Below, piece by piece: positions 8,930 through 17,566 of a DNA stretch of 64,000 bases. Source of the DNA: Mucilaginibacter sp. OK268 (GTDB lineage: Bacteria > Bacteroidota > Bacteroidia > Sphingobacteriales > Sphingobacteriaceae); NCBI RefSeq assembly GCF_900103125.1, contig NZ_FNJV01000001.1:682001-746000 (forward strand), read 5' to 3'. The notes under the pieces were generated by a model, which was not told the DNA's origin, searched no databases, and saw only the letters and a list, made by a program, of their open reading frames with translations. Within the stretch, counting starts at the first letter, position 1, and each line of letters starts with the position of its first letter. A program made the position numbers and the translations under genes.

Positions 8930-10396
8930 ATGGCAAACAACTCCGGACAACCAAAAATGAAACACGAACTGAGCCTGCTCGACGGCACCATGCTGGTAGC
9001 AGGTTCCATGATAGGTTCTGGGATATTCATTGTAAGCGCGGATATTATACGTAATGTGGGCTCGGCAGGCTGGCTGATAGCTATTTGGGTACTAACCGGT
9101 TTCATGACGCTTACCGCAGCCTTAAGCTATGGCGAGCTAAGCGGTATGTTTCCCAAAGCCGGCGGCCAGTATGTTTATCTGAAAGAAGCTTATAATAAAT
9201 TTATTGCTTTTTTATATGGCTGGAGTTTATTTGCCGTAATACAAACAGGAACTATCGCTGCGGTTGGTGTGGCTTTCTCTAAATTTACCGCTTACTTAAT
9301 ACCTGCCTTTAGTGAAGATAATATCCTCTGGAAGCTAAAAACAGGTGTTGATGCTGCCGGACAGGACAAGTTTTTTTCAATCAGTGCGGCGCAAATTGTA
9401 TCCATCATACTTATTATCTTTTTAACCTTCGTAAATACCAGGGGTGTGAAAAGTGGGAAGATAATTCAAACCACTTTCACGCTAACCAAGCTGATCAGTT
9501 TATTTGGGCTGATTATTTTTGGTTTTATCATGTTGAAACCCGATGTATGGCATGCCAACTGGACAAATGCCTGGGATCTGCATAATTTAAATAAGGATGG
9601 TAGTATTACCACCTTAACAACAGGGGCAGCTTTAGGCGCTATTGCCGCAGCTATGGTTGGTTCTATTTTTAGCAGCGATGCCTGGAACAGCGTAACCTTT
9701 ATTGCCGGCGAAATGAAAAATCCTAAACGAGACGTGGCGATAAGCCTGGGATTAGGCACACTGATAGTTACCATTATCTACGTATCGGCAAATGTGGTGT
9801 ACACTGGTGTTTTACCATTGCATGAAATAGCTACTGCCGAGAAAGACCGCGTCGCTGTAGCGGCTTCACACATCATATTTGGCAACATAGGCACCATTAT
9901 TATCGCTTTAATGATCATGATATCAACCTTTGGCTGTAATAACGGGTTGATATTATCAGGTGCCAGGGTTTATTATACCATGGCTAAAGACGGATTGTTT
10001 TTTAAACAAACAGGTACTTTAAATAAATTCTCGGTTCCGCAATTTGGTTTATGGTTACAATGTATTGTGGCATCATTACTTTGTTTAAGTGGCCGTTACG
10101 GCGACTTGCTCGATATGATATCTTTTGTGGTAGTTATATTTTATATATTAACCATTGTAGGTATTTATATTTTACGCAAAAAACGACCAGATGCAGAACG
10201 ACCATACAAAGCAGTGGGATATCCTATTTTACCAGCTATTTATATTTTGATGGGACTGGCCTTTTGCGGTTTACTATTTGCTTATAAAAGAGATTATGCC
10301 TTATACGGATTAGTAATTGTATTAATTGGTATCCCGTTATATTTTATATCGCAGCGGAACGTTAAGCATGAGGATGAAACGGTTATTGATAGTTAG
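8930..10396 (+). CDS. APC-family amino-acid permease (LAT-like)
   Basis: A 488-residue APC-superfamily transporter. LDGTMLVAGSMIGSGIFIVS at about residues 18-37 is the TM1 substrate motif; TAALSYGELSGMFPKAGGQY near residue 65 is the TM2/loop typical of L-type amino-acid transporters. Hydrophobic segments continue to IPLYFISQRNV near the end; about 12 in all. Likely an amino-acid exchanger or symporter in the inner membrane, substrate unknown. Its 3' end overlaps the start of the dacB-like gene, so the two are co-transcribed. Confidence 0.87.
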   Translation: MANNSGQPKMKHELSLLDGTMLVAGSMIGSGIFIVSADIIRNVGSAGWLIAIWVLTGFMTLTAALSYGELSGMFPKAGGQYVYLKEAYNKFIAFLYGWSLFAVIQTGTIAAVGVAFSKFTAYLIPAFSEDNILWKLKTGVDAAGQDKFFSISAAQIVSIILIIFLTFVNTRGVKSGKIIQTTFTLTKLISLFGLIIFGFIMLKPDVWHANWTNAWDLHNLNKDGSITTLTTGAALGAIAAAMVGSIFSSDAWNSVTFIAGEMKNPKRDVAISLGLGTLIVTIIYVSANVVYTGVLPLHEIATAEKDRVAVAASHIIFGNIGTIIIALMIMISTFGCNNGLILSGARVYYTMAKDGLFFKQTGTLNKFSVPQFGLWLQCIVASLLCLSGRYGDLLDMISFVVVIFYILTIVGIYILRKKRPDAERPYKAVGYPILPAIYILMGLAFCGLLFAYKRDYALYGLVIVLIGIPLYFISQRNVKHEDETVIDS

Positions 10397-11780
10397 TTTA
10401 TTTTTGATAAGCGGGCAGCTTTATGCCCAGGATCTTCAGCAAAAACTCGCTAATGCTTTTGGCAGGTTGCAGGCCGATAGCCAATGTAGTTATGCATCGG
10501 TATCGTTAACCGTGCTGGACGCTAAGACCGGCGAACAGGTATTTGCCGCCAACCCCAATATGGGGCTGGCAACTGCATCAACCCTCAAAACCATCACCAG
10601 TATTACGGCCTTTAATATTTTAGGGGCCGATTTTAAATACCAAACCCAATTGGGTTATGCAGGTGAAATTGCCGCTGATGGTACACTGAACGGCGATGTG
10701 ATCATCAAAGGTGCCGGCGACCCCACCCTGGGCAGCTGGCGATACGAGCAAACCAAAGAGGCCCATGTATTAGCCCTGATGACTGATGCCTTGCAAAAAG
10801 CCGGTATAAAAAAAATCAACGGTAGAATTATTGGCGACGATAGCATTTTCGGCACCCAGTCTATCCCCGAAGGATGGATCTGGCAGGATATCGGTAACTA
10901 TTATGGCGCGGGTACATCTGGCCTGTGCTGGCGCGAGAACCAGTTTGATATTAAATTGCGTACTGGCGTGGTGGGTAACCCGATAGGCGTATCCCGTACC
11001 GTTCCCACCATCCCATACCTTACTTTTAAAAGCGAGTTGGTAAACGGAGAGGCTGGTAGTGGCGATAACGCTTATGCCTTTTTGCCTGTTGGCAGTTCGG
11101 TGATGTATCTGCGCGGTAGTTATGCCATTGATAAGGATAAAAAAAGCATATCGGCAGCCACACCCGATGCTGCTTATGATGCCGCCCTGCGTTTATCAGA
11201 CACACTCAAAAAGTTAGGCGTTTTGGTAACAGGCGGACCGGAATCGGCGGCTACTTTAGCTGCTAAAGATCTGAAGTTGCCCCTCATCAGCAAAAACTTA
11301 ACTACTATATTATCGCCGCCATTGAGCCGCATCGTTTATTGGCTTAACCAAAAAAGCATTAACCTATATGCCGAGCAATTGCTCAAAACCATTGCCTGGA
11401 AACAGGGCCGCAAACCTACCTCGGCAAACGGTGTAGAAGAAGTTCAGAAATTCTGGAAAGCGCGTGGTATCGACCCTAACAGCATCAATACTTACGACGG
11501 CAGCGGCCTCTCGCCTGGCGATAGGGTAACTACCTTAACGCTGGCCAAAATACTGCAATCGGCCAAAAAAGAAAGCTGGTTTGCCGATCTGTATGAGAGC
11601 CTGCCGGTTTATAACGACATGAAAATGAAAAGCGGCAGCATCAACAGTGTGCTTTGCTATGCCGGTTATCAAACCCATAATGGTCGCGAGCTATGTTTCT
11701 CCATTATGGTGAACAACTTTAACGGCTCAAGCCGCGGCATTAAGGAAAAAATGTTTAGGGTGCTGGACGTGCTGAAATAA
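10374..11780 (+). CDS. dacB: D-alanyl-D-alanine carboxypeptidase/endopeptidase (PBP4, MEROPS S13)
   Basis: A penicillin-binding protein 4 homologue that trims or cuts peptidoglycan cross-links in the periplasm. Starting at the ATG at 10374 gives MKRLLIVSLFLISGQLYAQ, a clean signal peptide; an ATG two codons earlier (10368) is equally possible. The active-site set is complete: STLK (about residues 69-72), SIN in KSINLYAEQLL, and KSG in KMKSGSI. The large domain inserted between SxxK and SxN is typical of class C PBPs. The start lies 23 bases inside the 3' end of the permease gene, so translation is probably coupled to it. Confidence 0.92.
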   Translation: MKRLLIVSLFLISGQLYAQDLQQKLANAFGRLQADSQCSYASVSLTVLDAKTGEQVFAANPNMGLATASTLKTITSITAFNILGADFKYQTQLGYAGEIAADGTLNGDVIIKGAGDPTLGSWRYEQTKEAHVLALMTDALQKAGIKKINGRIIGDDSIFGTQSIPEGWIWQDIGNYYGAGTSGLCWRENQFDIKLRTGVVGNPIGVSRTVPTIPYLTFKSELVNGEAGSGDNAYAFLPVGSSVMYLRGSYAIDKDKKSISAATPDAAYDAALRLSDTLKKLGVLVTGGPESAATLAAKDLKLPLISKNLTTILSPPLSRIVYWLNQKSINLYAEQLLKTIAWKQGRKPTSANGVEEVQKFWKARGIDPNSINTYDGSGLSPGDRVTTLTLAKILQSAKKESWFADLYESLPVYNDMKMKSGSINSVLCYAGYQTHNGRELCFSIMVNNFNGSSRGIKEKMFRVLDVLK

Positions 11781-11849
11781 CCCCAACCCCCTGAAGGGGG
11801 AATAGCCCATGAAAAGACATAACAAATAAATAATGTCTTGAATGGGGGC

Positions 11850-11927
11850 TGTCACCCTGAGCATCGTCGAAGGGTTGAGCGCAGAGGCCTGCCCACCATG
11901 CTTCGACGGAGCTCAGCATGACACCCT
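11850..11927. repeat. Palindromic intergenic repeat, family 2
   Basis: GTCACCCTGAGCATCGTCG, a GCGCAGAGGCCTGCCCACCA core and an inverted GCTCAGCATGACACC end. Preceded at about 11781-11810 by a CCCCCTGAAGGGGG palindrome. Together these fill the gap between dacB and the lipoprotein gene. Confidence 0.8.
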
Positions 11928-12028
11928 TTTGAACAAAGTTCAGCGACGGGCTTATTGTCCTGAAGAAGGGATTTTTGATTTGCGGTTTCTTTATAAAACT
12001 TTGTAAGTTTATATATCAATAATAAACC

Positions 12029-12427
12029 ATGAAAAAACTAAGCATAATCGCCATTCTGATCGTATGTGCCTTCTTCGCCTGCAAACCAAAAAACAACCCG
12101 GCTGATGAAGTTAAAAGCATCCAATTTAAATTTACCGAGTTGGGCCGCCAAACGCAGTTCAGGATAACCTGCGATAAGTTTGATTATTATTTCCCCGAAG
12201 GCAAGGTTAAAAATTTTACGCAGAAAGCCGCTGTTGATAGCGTGATGCTGTTGTTAACCGATATGAAAAGGACGGATGATGGCTTTCAGCCTGATGTGCG
12301 CGGCAAGATCTATCTTACACATCCTAATAACACCGTAGATACGTTATGCGTAGGCGTAAAAGTGCTTACCTATAAAAGCGCTACTTACGAAACGCCGCAG
12401 GCTTTGCTGGCTTTGATACAGAAATAA
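12029..12427 (+). CDS. Small lipoprotein of unknown function
   Basis: A 132-residue protein with a lipoprotein signal peptide: MKKLSIIAILIVCAFFAC, the lipobox Cys being at residue 18. The mature part (KPKNNPADEVKSIQFKFTEL onward) looks like a small beta-rich domain, with alternating polar/hydrophobic strands and no catalytic motif I recognise. It should be anchored to an envelope membrane facing the periplasm or surface. It is isolated between a family-2 and a family-1 repeat, with no operon partner. Confidence 0.7.
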   Translation: MKKLSIIAILIVCAFFACKPKNNPADEVKSIQFKFTELGRQTQFRITCDKFDYYFPEGKVKNFTQKAAVDSVMLLLTDMKRTDDGFQPDVRGKIYLTHPNNTVDTLCVGVKVLTYKSATYETPQALLALIQK

Positions 12428-12442
12428 AATTCAGAGGTAAAT

Positions 12443-12535
12443 ATGTCATTGCGAGCGTAGCGTGGCAATCTCCTGGCGTTCTCTCGAATAAGAATAGCTA
12501 CGAGATTGCTTCGTCGTTCCTCCTCGCAATGACAT
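12443..12535. repeat. Palindromic intergenic repeat, family 1
   Basis: ATGTCATTGCGAGCGTAGCG at the left and CCTCGCAATGACAT at the right, with the inner GGCAATCTCC and GAGATTGCTTCGTCGTTCC words in inverted order. It lies between convergent genes (lipoprotein and OsmC). Confidence 0.82.
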
Positions 12536-12548
12536 GTATAGAAAAATT

Positions 12549-12968
12549 TTAAGCGTAAGTAACGTTTAAAGTAATAGGCACACTTAGTGCTTTTGAAATA
12601 ATGCAATTGGCTTTGGCGCCTTCGGCAATTTGTTTGAAAGTAGCCTCGTCAACACCGTCAATAAGTGCTCCTTTAAGGTCCAGCAGAATACCGGTAACCG
12701 CCAGGCCAACCATGTCCAGATCCAATATGGCATCGGTGGTTAAATCGTTAGGAGTGAAGCCAGCCTGGGTTAAAGCAGCGCCAACCGCCATGGTAAAGCA
12801 ACCTGCATGCGCTGCAGCAAGCAATTCTTCGGGGTTGGTACCGATGCCATCGGCAAAACGGGTTTTAAATGAATATTGGGTTTTGTTTAATACAGTGCTC
12901 TGGGTAGTGATCTCTCCCTGACCTGCTTGTAATGTGCCGTTCCAATGGGCGTTTGCTGTACGTTTCAT
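12549..12968 (-). CDS. OsmC-family thiol peroxidase
   Basis: A 139-residue OsmC/Ohr-superfamily protein of the OsmC subgroup, which reduces organic hydroperoxides through two cysteines. The first catalytic Cys is in NPEELLAAAHAGCFTMA near residue 57, at the start of the central helix. The second is in EGAKANCIISKAL near residue 122. The N-terminus MKRTANAHWNGTLQAGQGE is the typical OsmC beginning. Length is normal. Cytoplasmic, stand-alone, next to an Old Yellow Enzyme gene in the same orientation but with repeat DNA between. Confidence 0.9.
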   Translation of the reverse strand: MKRTANAHWNGTLQAGQGEITTQSTVLNKTQYSFKTRFADGIGTNPEELLAAAHAGCFTMAVGAALTQAGFTPNDLTTDAILDLDMVGLAVTGILLDLKGALIDGVDEATFKQIAEGAKANCIISKALSVPITLNVTYA

Positions 12969-12995
12969 AGTGGTTTGTTTATTGATTTTTTATTT

Positions 12996-13085
12996 AGTTC
13001 ATTGTTCATAGATCATTGTTCATAGTTTTTTGGCTCATGTATCTGATTATAGTTTTCAACCATGATCTATGAACCATCCGCTATG
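12996..13085. repeat. Inverted word repeat (TTCATAGATCA)
   Basis: Words such as GTTCATAGATCATTGTTCAT on the left meet CCATGATCTATGAACCAT on the right, making a loose long hairpin between the OsmC and OYE genes. The same words recur at 28580-28715. Confidence 0.6.
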
Positions 13086-13090
13086 AACTA

Positions 13091-14158
13091 TTACCATTTG
13101 GCACGTTCATATTGAACAGGCCATTTTACTTCGTGCCCCAATTCATGCGCGGCACGTAAGGGGAAATGCGGATCGCGCAGCATTTCGCGGGCCAGGAATA
13201 TCAGGTCGGCCTCACCTTCCTGTATAATTTCATCGGCCTGGTAGGCTGTTGTTATTAGGCCTACCGCTCCTGTAAGTATACCACTTTCCTTTCTAATTTT
13301 CTCTGCAAACTCAACTTGATAACCTGGTTTTAACGGTATCTTAGCATTGACCACATTTCCACCGCTTGAGCAGTCGATCAGGTCGACGCCTTTATCTTTC
13401 AGGATCTTCGCCAAAGCCACAGAATCATCGGCGGTCCAGCCACCTTCGGTCCATTCGGTTGTGGATAAACGTATAAACAAAAGGTTTTCTTTTGGCCAAA
13501 CCTCTTTAACGGCTTCCACCACCTCAAGTAGTAAACGAATGCGGTTATCAAATGTTCCACCATATTCATCAGTTCGTTTATTGCTGATGGGTGAAAGAAA
13601 CTGGTGCAGCAGGTATCCGTGGGCGCCGTGCAGTTCGATCACTTGAAAACCTGCAGCAATGGCCCTTTTGGTAGCCGCTTTAAAATCGGCTTTTACTTTT
13701 TCAATACCTGCTTTATCCAGTTCAAGCGGTGCTTCCTCGTCGTCCTTAAATGGAACGGCGCTTGGAGCTACTGCTTTCCACCCATTAGGTTGGTTTGATG
13801 GTATTTGTTTGCCGCCATTCCAGGGTTCCACATGGCTGGCTTTACGCCCGGCATGGGCCAGTTGCACGCCGGCAACGGCACCATGCGCCTGTATAAAATC
13901 GGTAATGTGCTTTAGCTTTTCGATGTGTTCATCGCGATAAATGCCCAGATCGGCAAAGGTGATACGGCCTTCGGCTGATACTGCGCAGGCTTCGGTAATG
14001 ATGAGTCCCGCACCGCCAACAGCCCTGCTACCCAGGTGGATGAAGTGCCAGTCGTTAGCAAAACCATCCTCGCTGGAATACTCGCACATGGGTGATACCG
14101 CGATACGATTTTTTAATTCGATGTTCTTTATTTTTAAAGGGGAAAACAGATGAGCCAT
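13091..14158 (-). CDS. NADH:flavin oxidoreductase, Old Yellow Enzyme family (NamA/YqjM-like)
   Basis: A 355-residue FMN-dependent TIM-barrel ene-reductase. The N-terminal SPMCEYSS motif (about residues 22-29) carries the Cys that marks the YqjM/NamA 'thermophilic-like' class. HAGRKAS near residue 100, ELHGAHGYLLHQFLSP near residue 174 and NKRTDEYGG are standard FMN/substrate motifs, and GLITTAY plus FLAREMLRDPHFPLRAA near the C-terminus complete the phosphate-binding part. It would reduce activated C=C bonds with NAD(P)H; the natural substrate is unknown. No operon partner. Confidence 0.9.
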   Translation of the reverse strand: MAHLFSPLKIKNIELKNRIAVSPMCEYSSEDGFANDWHFIHLGSRAVGGAGLIITEACAVSAEGRITFADLGIYRDEHIEKLKHITDFIQAHGAVAGVQLAHAGRKASHVEPWNGGKQIPSNQPNGWKAVAPSAVPFKDDEEAPLELDKAGIEKVKADFKAATKRAIAAGFQVIELHGAHGYLLHQFLSPISNKRTDEYGGTFDNRIRLLLEVVEAVKEVWPKENLLFIRLSTTEWTEGGWTADDSVALAKILKDKGVDLIDCSSGGNVVNAKIPLKPGYQVEFAEKIRKESGILTGAVGLITTAYQADEIIQEGEADLIFLAREMLRDPHFPLRAAHELGHEVKWPVQYERAKW

Positions 14159-14308
14159 TTTAAATTTTTAGGTAAATATGATAACTAACAGCGGTAAAGC
14201 CTTCACTGTTTTGTAAAATACCTGATAGGGAAAGCTAAGAGCCTAAAGCCGAAGGCTGAAAGCTTTTGAGTGGGTGTATTACTAACCGTGACCCCGAAGA
14301 TTGGTTAT

Positions 14309-15586
14309 ATGCCAACTCACCAAACAATAACTAAATTACAACTGTTAAGGCTCATTTACATACGGACATTAAAGCAACCTGATTTGACTACATACACAAC
14401 CCTCATTATCCTCAGCGGACTGGTCATATTCTCCTACCTGTTTGATCTGCTGGCCGGTAAAACCAAAATCCCTTCGGTTATTTTATTACTGCTGCTGGGC
14501 ATCGGGCTGAAACAGATTGTGGAGTATTTTAATATCCCGATGCTTAATTTTTCGCTCATCCTGCCTACACTGGGTACATTGGGTTTGATATTGATCGTGT
14601 TTGAGGGGGCATTGGAACTGCGCTATAACAGTGATAAAAATGCCATTATCAAAAAGGCATTCTTTTCGGCATTGAGTATATTGTTACTGAGCGCGGTGGC
14701 CATCACGGGTATCATCTACTATTTAACCGGCGAGAGTATTTATAAATGCTTTGTAAATGCGATACCTTATTGTGTAGTGAGTTCATCCATCGCCATACCA
14801 TCCGCGGCCAATCTGATCAAGAGTAAAAAAGAATTTATCATTTATGAGTCCTCGTTCTCGGATATACTCACCGTGATACTGTTTAATTTTATAGTCAGAA
14901 ACCCCAAGATTGACATCGGGTCATTTGCCAAATTAGGCGGCGAGCTTACAGGTATTATCCTGGTGGCTATTTTATCATGCCTGGCCTTATTATATGTTAT
15001 CGGGCGGTTAAAACATCATATCAAATCGTTCCTGATCATATCCTTACTCATCCTGGTTTATTCCATCGGTCAGTCGTACCATTTGTCCGCGCTGATCATC
15101 GTACTGGCCTTAGGATTGTTCCTGAACAATGCCAGCCAGATCAATTTTGCCTGGTTCCGGAGAACGTTTATCTATCCAGCCTTTAAGCATGATATTAAAC
15201 AACTGCACCAGCTTTCGGCAGAGAGCGCGTTCCTGATGCGTACCTTCTTTTTTATCGTTTTTGGCTATACCATGAATATCCGCGAATTGAATGATATGCC
15301 TATTTTGCTAAGTGCCGGGGCTATTTTGCTGTCTATTTATATTGTACGGTTCCTGTATATTAAACTGGTATCCAAAACCGATCTGATGCCTGAGCTTTTT
15401 ATTGTACCCCGCGGATTGATCAATGTACTGCTGTATTATAACCTGCCAGCCAATTTGCGCATCCCACAGGTCGGTGCCAGTTTATTATTTGTAGTAGTAT
15501 TAGGCACAAGTATTATACTAAGCCTCGGTTTGCTGGTAACCAAACGGCACGAAACAAGCCCAAACCAGGAATTTAATAATGTTTAG
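14309..15586 (+). CDS. Cation:proton antiporter (CPA/NhaP-like)
   Basis: A hydrophobic ~425-residue transporter of the monovalent cation:proton antiporter superfamily, with about 12 membrane segments: LIILSGLVIFSYLFDLLAG then KTKIPSVILLLLLGIGLKQ, the usual TM1/TM2 pair with a conserved IPSV...LLGI pattern. AIPSAANLIKSKKEFIIYES in the middle corresponds to the ion-binding region, and LFIVPRGLINVLLYYNLP near the end to the C-terminal antiporter motif. A GTG at 14270 or a TTG near 14383 could also serve as start; the ATG at 14309 is chosen as the first ATG. Likely pH or Na+/K+ homeostasis. Confidence 0.8.
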   Translation: MPTHQTITKLQLLRLIYIRTLKQPDLTTYTTLIILSGLVIFSYLFDLLAGKTKIPSVILLLLLGIGLKQIVEYFNIPMLNFSLILPTLGTLGLILIVFEGALELRYNSDKNAIIKKAFFSALSILLLSAVAITGIIYYLTGESIYKCFVNAIPYCVVSSSIAIPSAANLIKSKKEFIIYESSFSDILTVILFNFIVRNPKIDIGSFAKLGGELTGIILVAILSCLALLYVIGRLKHHIKSFLIISLLILVYSIGQSYHLSALIIVLALGLFLNNASQINFAWFRRTFIYPAFKHDIKQLHQLSAESAFLMRTFFFIVFGYTMNIRELNDMPILLSAGAILLSIYIVRFLYIKLVSKTDLMPELFIVPRGLINVLLYYNLPANLRIPQVGASLLFVVVLGTSIILSLGLLVTKRHETSPNQEFNNV

Positions 15587-15587
15587 C

Positions 15588-16001
15588 CTCACCCTGCCCT
15601 CTCCATCCAGATAGCTATCGGGGGAGCGGAGCAAAAATAATAATTTGAAGTTCGCCCCTTTGGGGGCGATAAATCATGGTTTACACTATAAACCCAGAAT
15701 ATTATGTAAAATATATTCAACTTGTTTATTATCAATTAGTTGTATTTGTGTTAACCATAAAAAGTGTAAACCATGTAAACCCAATTTTAATAAAATGGGC
15801 CGAGCGACTGCGGGGGGCTTGGAGCCCTCTCCACGCGTCATTGCGAGGTACGAAGCAATCTCTAAGCTATACAGAGTGGCTGTGCATATCGGGGATTGCC
15901 ACGTCGTTCCTCCTCGCAATGACGTTTTTTTCTGTTGTTCAAAATTCCCTCTTTGCGGCAAAGCCGGAGAGAGGGTCGGCGAGCGTAGCGTTGCCAGGGT
16001 G
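15588..16001. repeat. Composite intergenic repeat block with a nested family-1 element
   Basis: About 500 bases without a gene. CCTCACCCTGCCCTCTCC at 15588-15605 is inverted relative to GGAGAGAGGGTCGGCGAGCG...CCAGGGTGAG at about 15966-16001. Inside lie a CGCCCC-TTT-GGGGGCG hairpin (15654-15669), A/T-rich unique DNA, and the family-1 element at 15835-15925. The outer word recurs near 49354-49382. Confidence 0.6.
15835..15925. repeat. Palindromic intergenic repeat, family 1
   Basis: CGTCATTGCGAGGTACGAAG to TCCTCCTCGCAATGACG, with the usual internal AGCAATCTC and GATTGCCACGTCG words. Ends differ slightly (CGTC instead of TGTC) from the copies at 12443 and 56258 but remain mutually inverted. Confidence 0.8.
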
Positions 16002-16090
16002 AGTCGGCTCTGCGACAATTTGAATTGCACCCGGGCCAAACAATTGCCAGGAATTTAATGATATTTGATAAAAGAGATTATACTATACCA

Positions 16091-16633
16091 ATGACTATTA
16101 CTACACGCCTCGCCACTTTCGAGGATATACCTTTTTTACAGCAATTGATAGGTGCCTCCGTACGTGGGTTGAGTACTTCTTATAATACCCCTAACCAGAT
16201 AGAAAGTGCCATTAAATATATTTTTGGTATCGATACACAGTTGATCATCGACGGTACTTACTATGTGGCCCAGGTTGATGATACTATAGTGGGCTGCGGT
16301 GGCTGGAGCAAACGGAATACGCTATACGGCGGCGATCAGCATAAAGCGATAGAAGATCCACTACTTGACCCGGCGCAGGATGCCGCACGTATCAGGGCCT
16401 TTTTTGTACACCCCGATTGGGCCCGGAAAGGTATTGGCAAACATATTATGCAGGTATGCGAAAACGCGGCTAAAGAGAATGGTTTTACCAATTTTCAGTT
16501 GGGGGCTACTTTACCTGGCGTACCGCTTTACGAGGTGATGGGCTATCGTCCGCTGGAGCATATTGAACAGCCTATGCCCGATGGCGAAGTGCTGCCCATT
16601 ATAAAGATGTATAAGGCTTGTATAAGCGGGTAA
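16091..16633 (+). CDS. GNAT-family N-acetyltransferase
   Basis: A 180-residue GCN5-related acetyltransferase. The acetyl-CoA site is clear: IRAFFVHPDWARKGIGKHIM near residue 100-120 contains the R-x-x-G-x-G/A motif (ARKGIGKH), followed by the helix MQVCENAAKENGFTNFQL. The C-terminal LYEVMGYRPLEHIE is the usual 'GF/Y' strand. The N-terminus MTITTRLATFEDIPFLQQLI starts the fold, so the ATG at 16091 is preferred to upstream in-frame codons. Substrate unknown. It stands just upstream of the alkylation-repair operon, separated by ~75 bases containing a promoter-like motif. Confidence 0.85.
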   Translation: MTITTRLATFEDIPFLQQLIGASVRGLSTSYNTPNQIESAIKYIFGIDTQLIIDGTYYVAQVDDTIVGCGGWSKRNTLYGGDQHKAIEDPLLDPAQDAARIRAFFVHPDWARKGIGKHIMQVCENAAKENGFTNFQLGATLPGVPLYEVMGYRPLEHIEQPMPDGEVLPIIKMYKACISG

Positions 16634-16650
16634 ACAGCGCAAGTTTCGGG

Positions 16651-16681
16651 TTTTATAGGGGCTGATATCGGGGTAAATTTG
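16651..16681 (+). promoter_or_regulatory. Candidate promoter of the split-Ada operon
   Basis: TAAATTTG at 16674-16681 matches the TAnnTTTG -7 consensus; TTTT at 16651-16654 is 19 bases upstream, a weak match to the -33 TTTG. It would give a leader of about 20 bases before the ATG at 16708. Confidence 0.5.
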
Positions 16682-16707
16682 TTTATCAATAATTAATAAA
16701 CAAGAAG

Positions 16708-17556
16708 ATGAACACACAAGAAAAAATCAATTACGACCGTATCGCCGAGGCGATCAACTATATAAAGCTGAACTTTAAAAATCAACCCAACCTGGATGAT
16801 GTGGCCGAAAAGGTGCATTTAAGCCCTTTCCACTTTCAGCGTTTATTTACCGACTGGGCAGGTATCAGTCCCAAGAAATTTTTGCAATACCTGAGCCTGG
16901 ATTATGCCAAAAACCTGTTGAAAGATAAACAAGCCACTTTGTTTGATACCGCTTTTGAAACCGGTCTGTCAGGCACAGGCCGCCTGCATGATCTGTTTAT
17001 CAACATTGAAGGCATGACCCCGGCCGAATACAAGAATGGCGGCAAGGAGCTGGATATTAATTACAGCTTTGCCGAAAGTCCTTTTGGTAACATCATCGTA
17101 GCGTCAACCCCCAAAGGTATTTGCTACATGGCTTTTGCCGATGATAGGGAGGATGCTTTTAGTAAGCTCGAGGAGCAATTCCCGAATGCTTCATACACCC
17201 AGGTGGTGGACGTTGCCCAGCAAGATGCCCTGCATATCTTTAAAAAAGACTGGTCGGAATTGTCCAAGATAAAGCTGCACCTGAAAGGCACCAGTTTTCA
17301 GCTTAAAGTATGGGAAACGCTGTTAAAAATACCTATGGGCGATCTGAGCACTTATTCAGGCATTTCCAAACAGATACATCAACCCAATGCCAGCAGGGCC
17401 GTGGGTAGCGCGATAGGGGCCAACCCGGTTGCTTTCCTGATCCCTTGTCACCGGGTTATCAAATCAACAGGCGAATCTGGTGGTTATCATTGGGGGCCAA
17501 CCCGCAAATCGGCTATCATTGGCTGGGAAGCCGCTTTAGTTAACAACCAGGCTTAA
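16708..17556 (+). CDS. ada: AraC-type regulator fused to O6-methylguanine-DNA methyltransferase (Ada-like, without metal domain)
   Basis: A 282-residue two-domain protein. Residues ~9-110 are an AraC HTH pair (VAEKVHLSPFHFQRLFTDWA, then TAFETGLSGTGRLHDLFINI and GMTPAEYK). Residues ~125-280 are an MGMT domain with the suicide active site IPCHRVI (Cys247) followed by SGGYHWGPTRK. It repairs O6-alkylguanine by transferring the alkyl group to Cys247. The N-terminal Cys4 zinc domain of E. coli Ada, which senses methylphosphotriesters and switches on transcription, is absent; a detached version is the third gene of the operon. The 2OG oxygenase gene follows 10 bases downstream. Confidence 0.93.
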   Translation: MNTQEKINYDRIAEAINYIKLNFKNQPNLDDVAEKVHLSPFHFQRLFTDWAGISPKKFLQYLSLDYAKNLLKDKQATLFDTAFETGLSGTGRLHDLFINIEGMTPAEYKNGGKELDINYSFAESPFGNIIVASTPKGICYMAFADDREDAFSKLEEQFPNASYTQVVDVAQQDALHIFKKDWSELSKIKLHLKGTSFQLKVWETLLKIPMGDLSTYSGISKQIHQPNASRAVGSAIGANPVAFLIPCHRVIKSTGESGGYHWGPTRKSAIIGWEAALVNNQA

Positions 17557-17566
17557 TTGTACAGGT

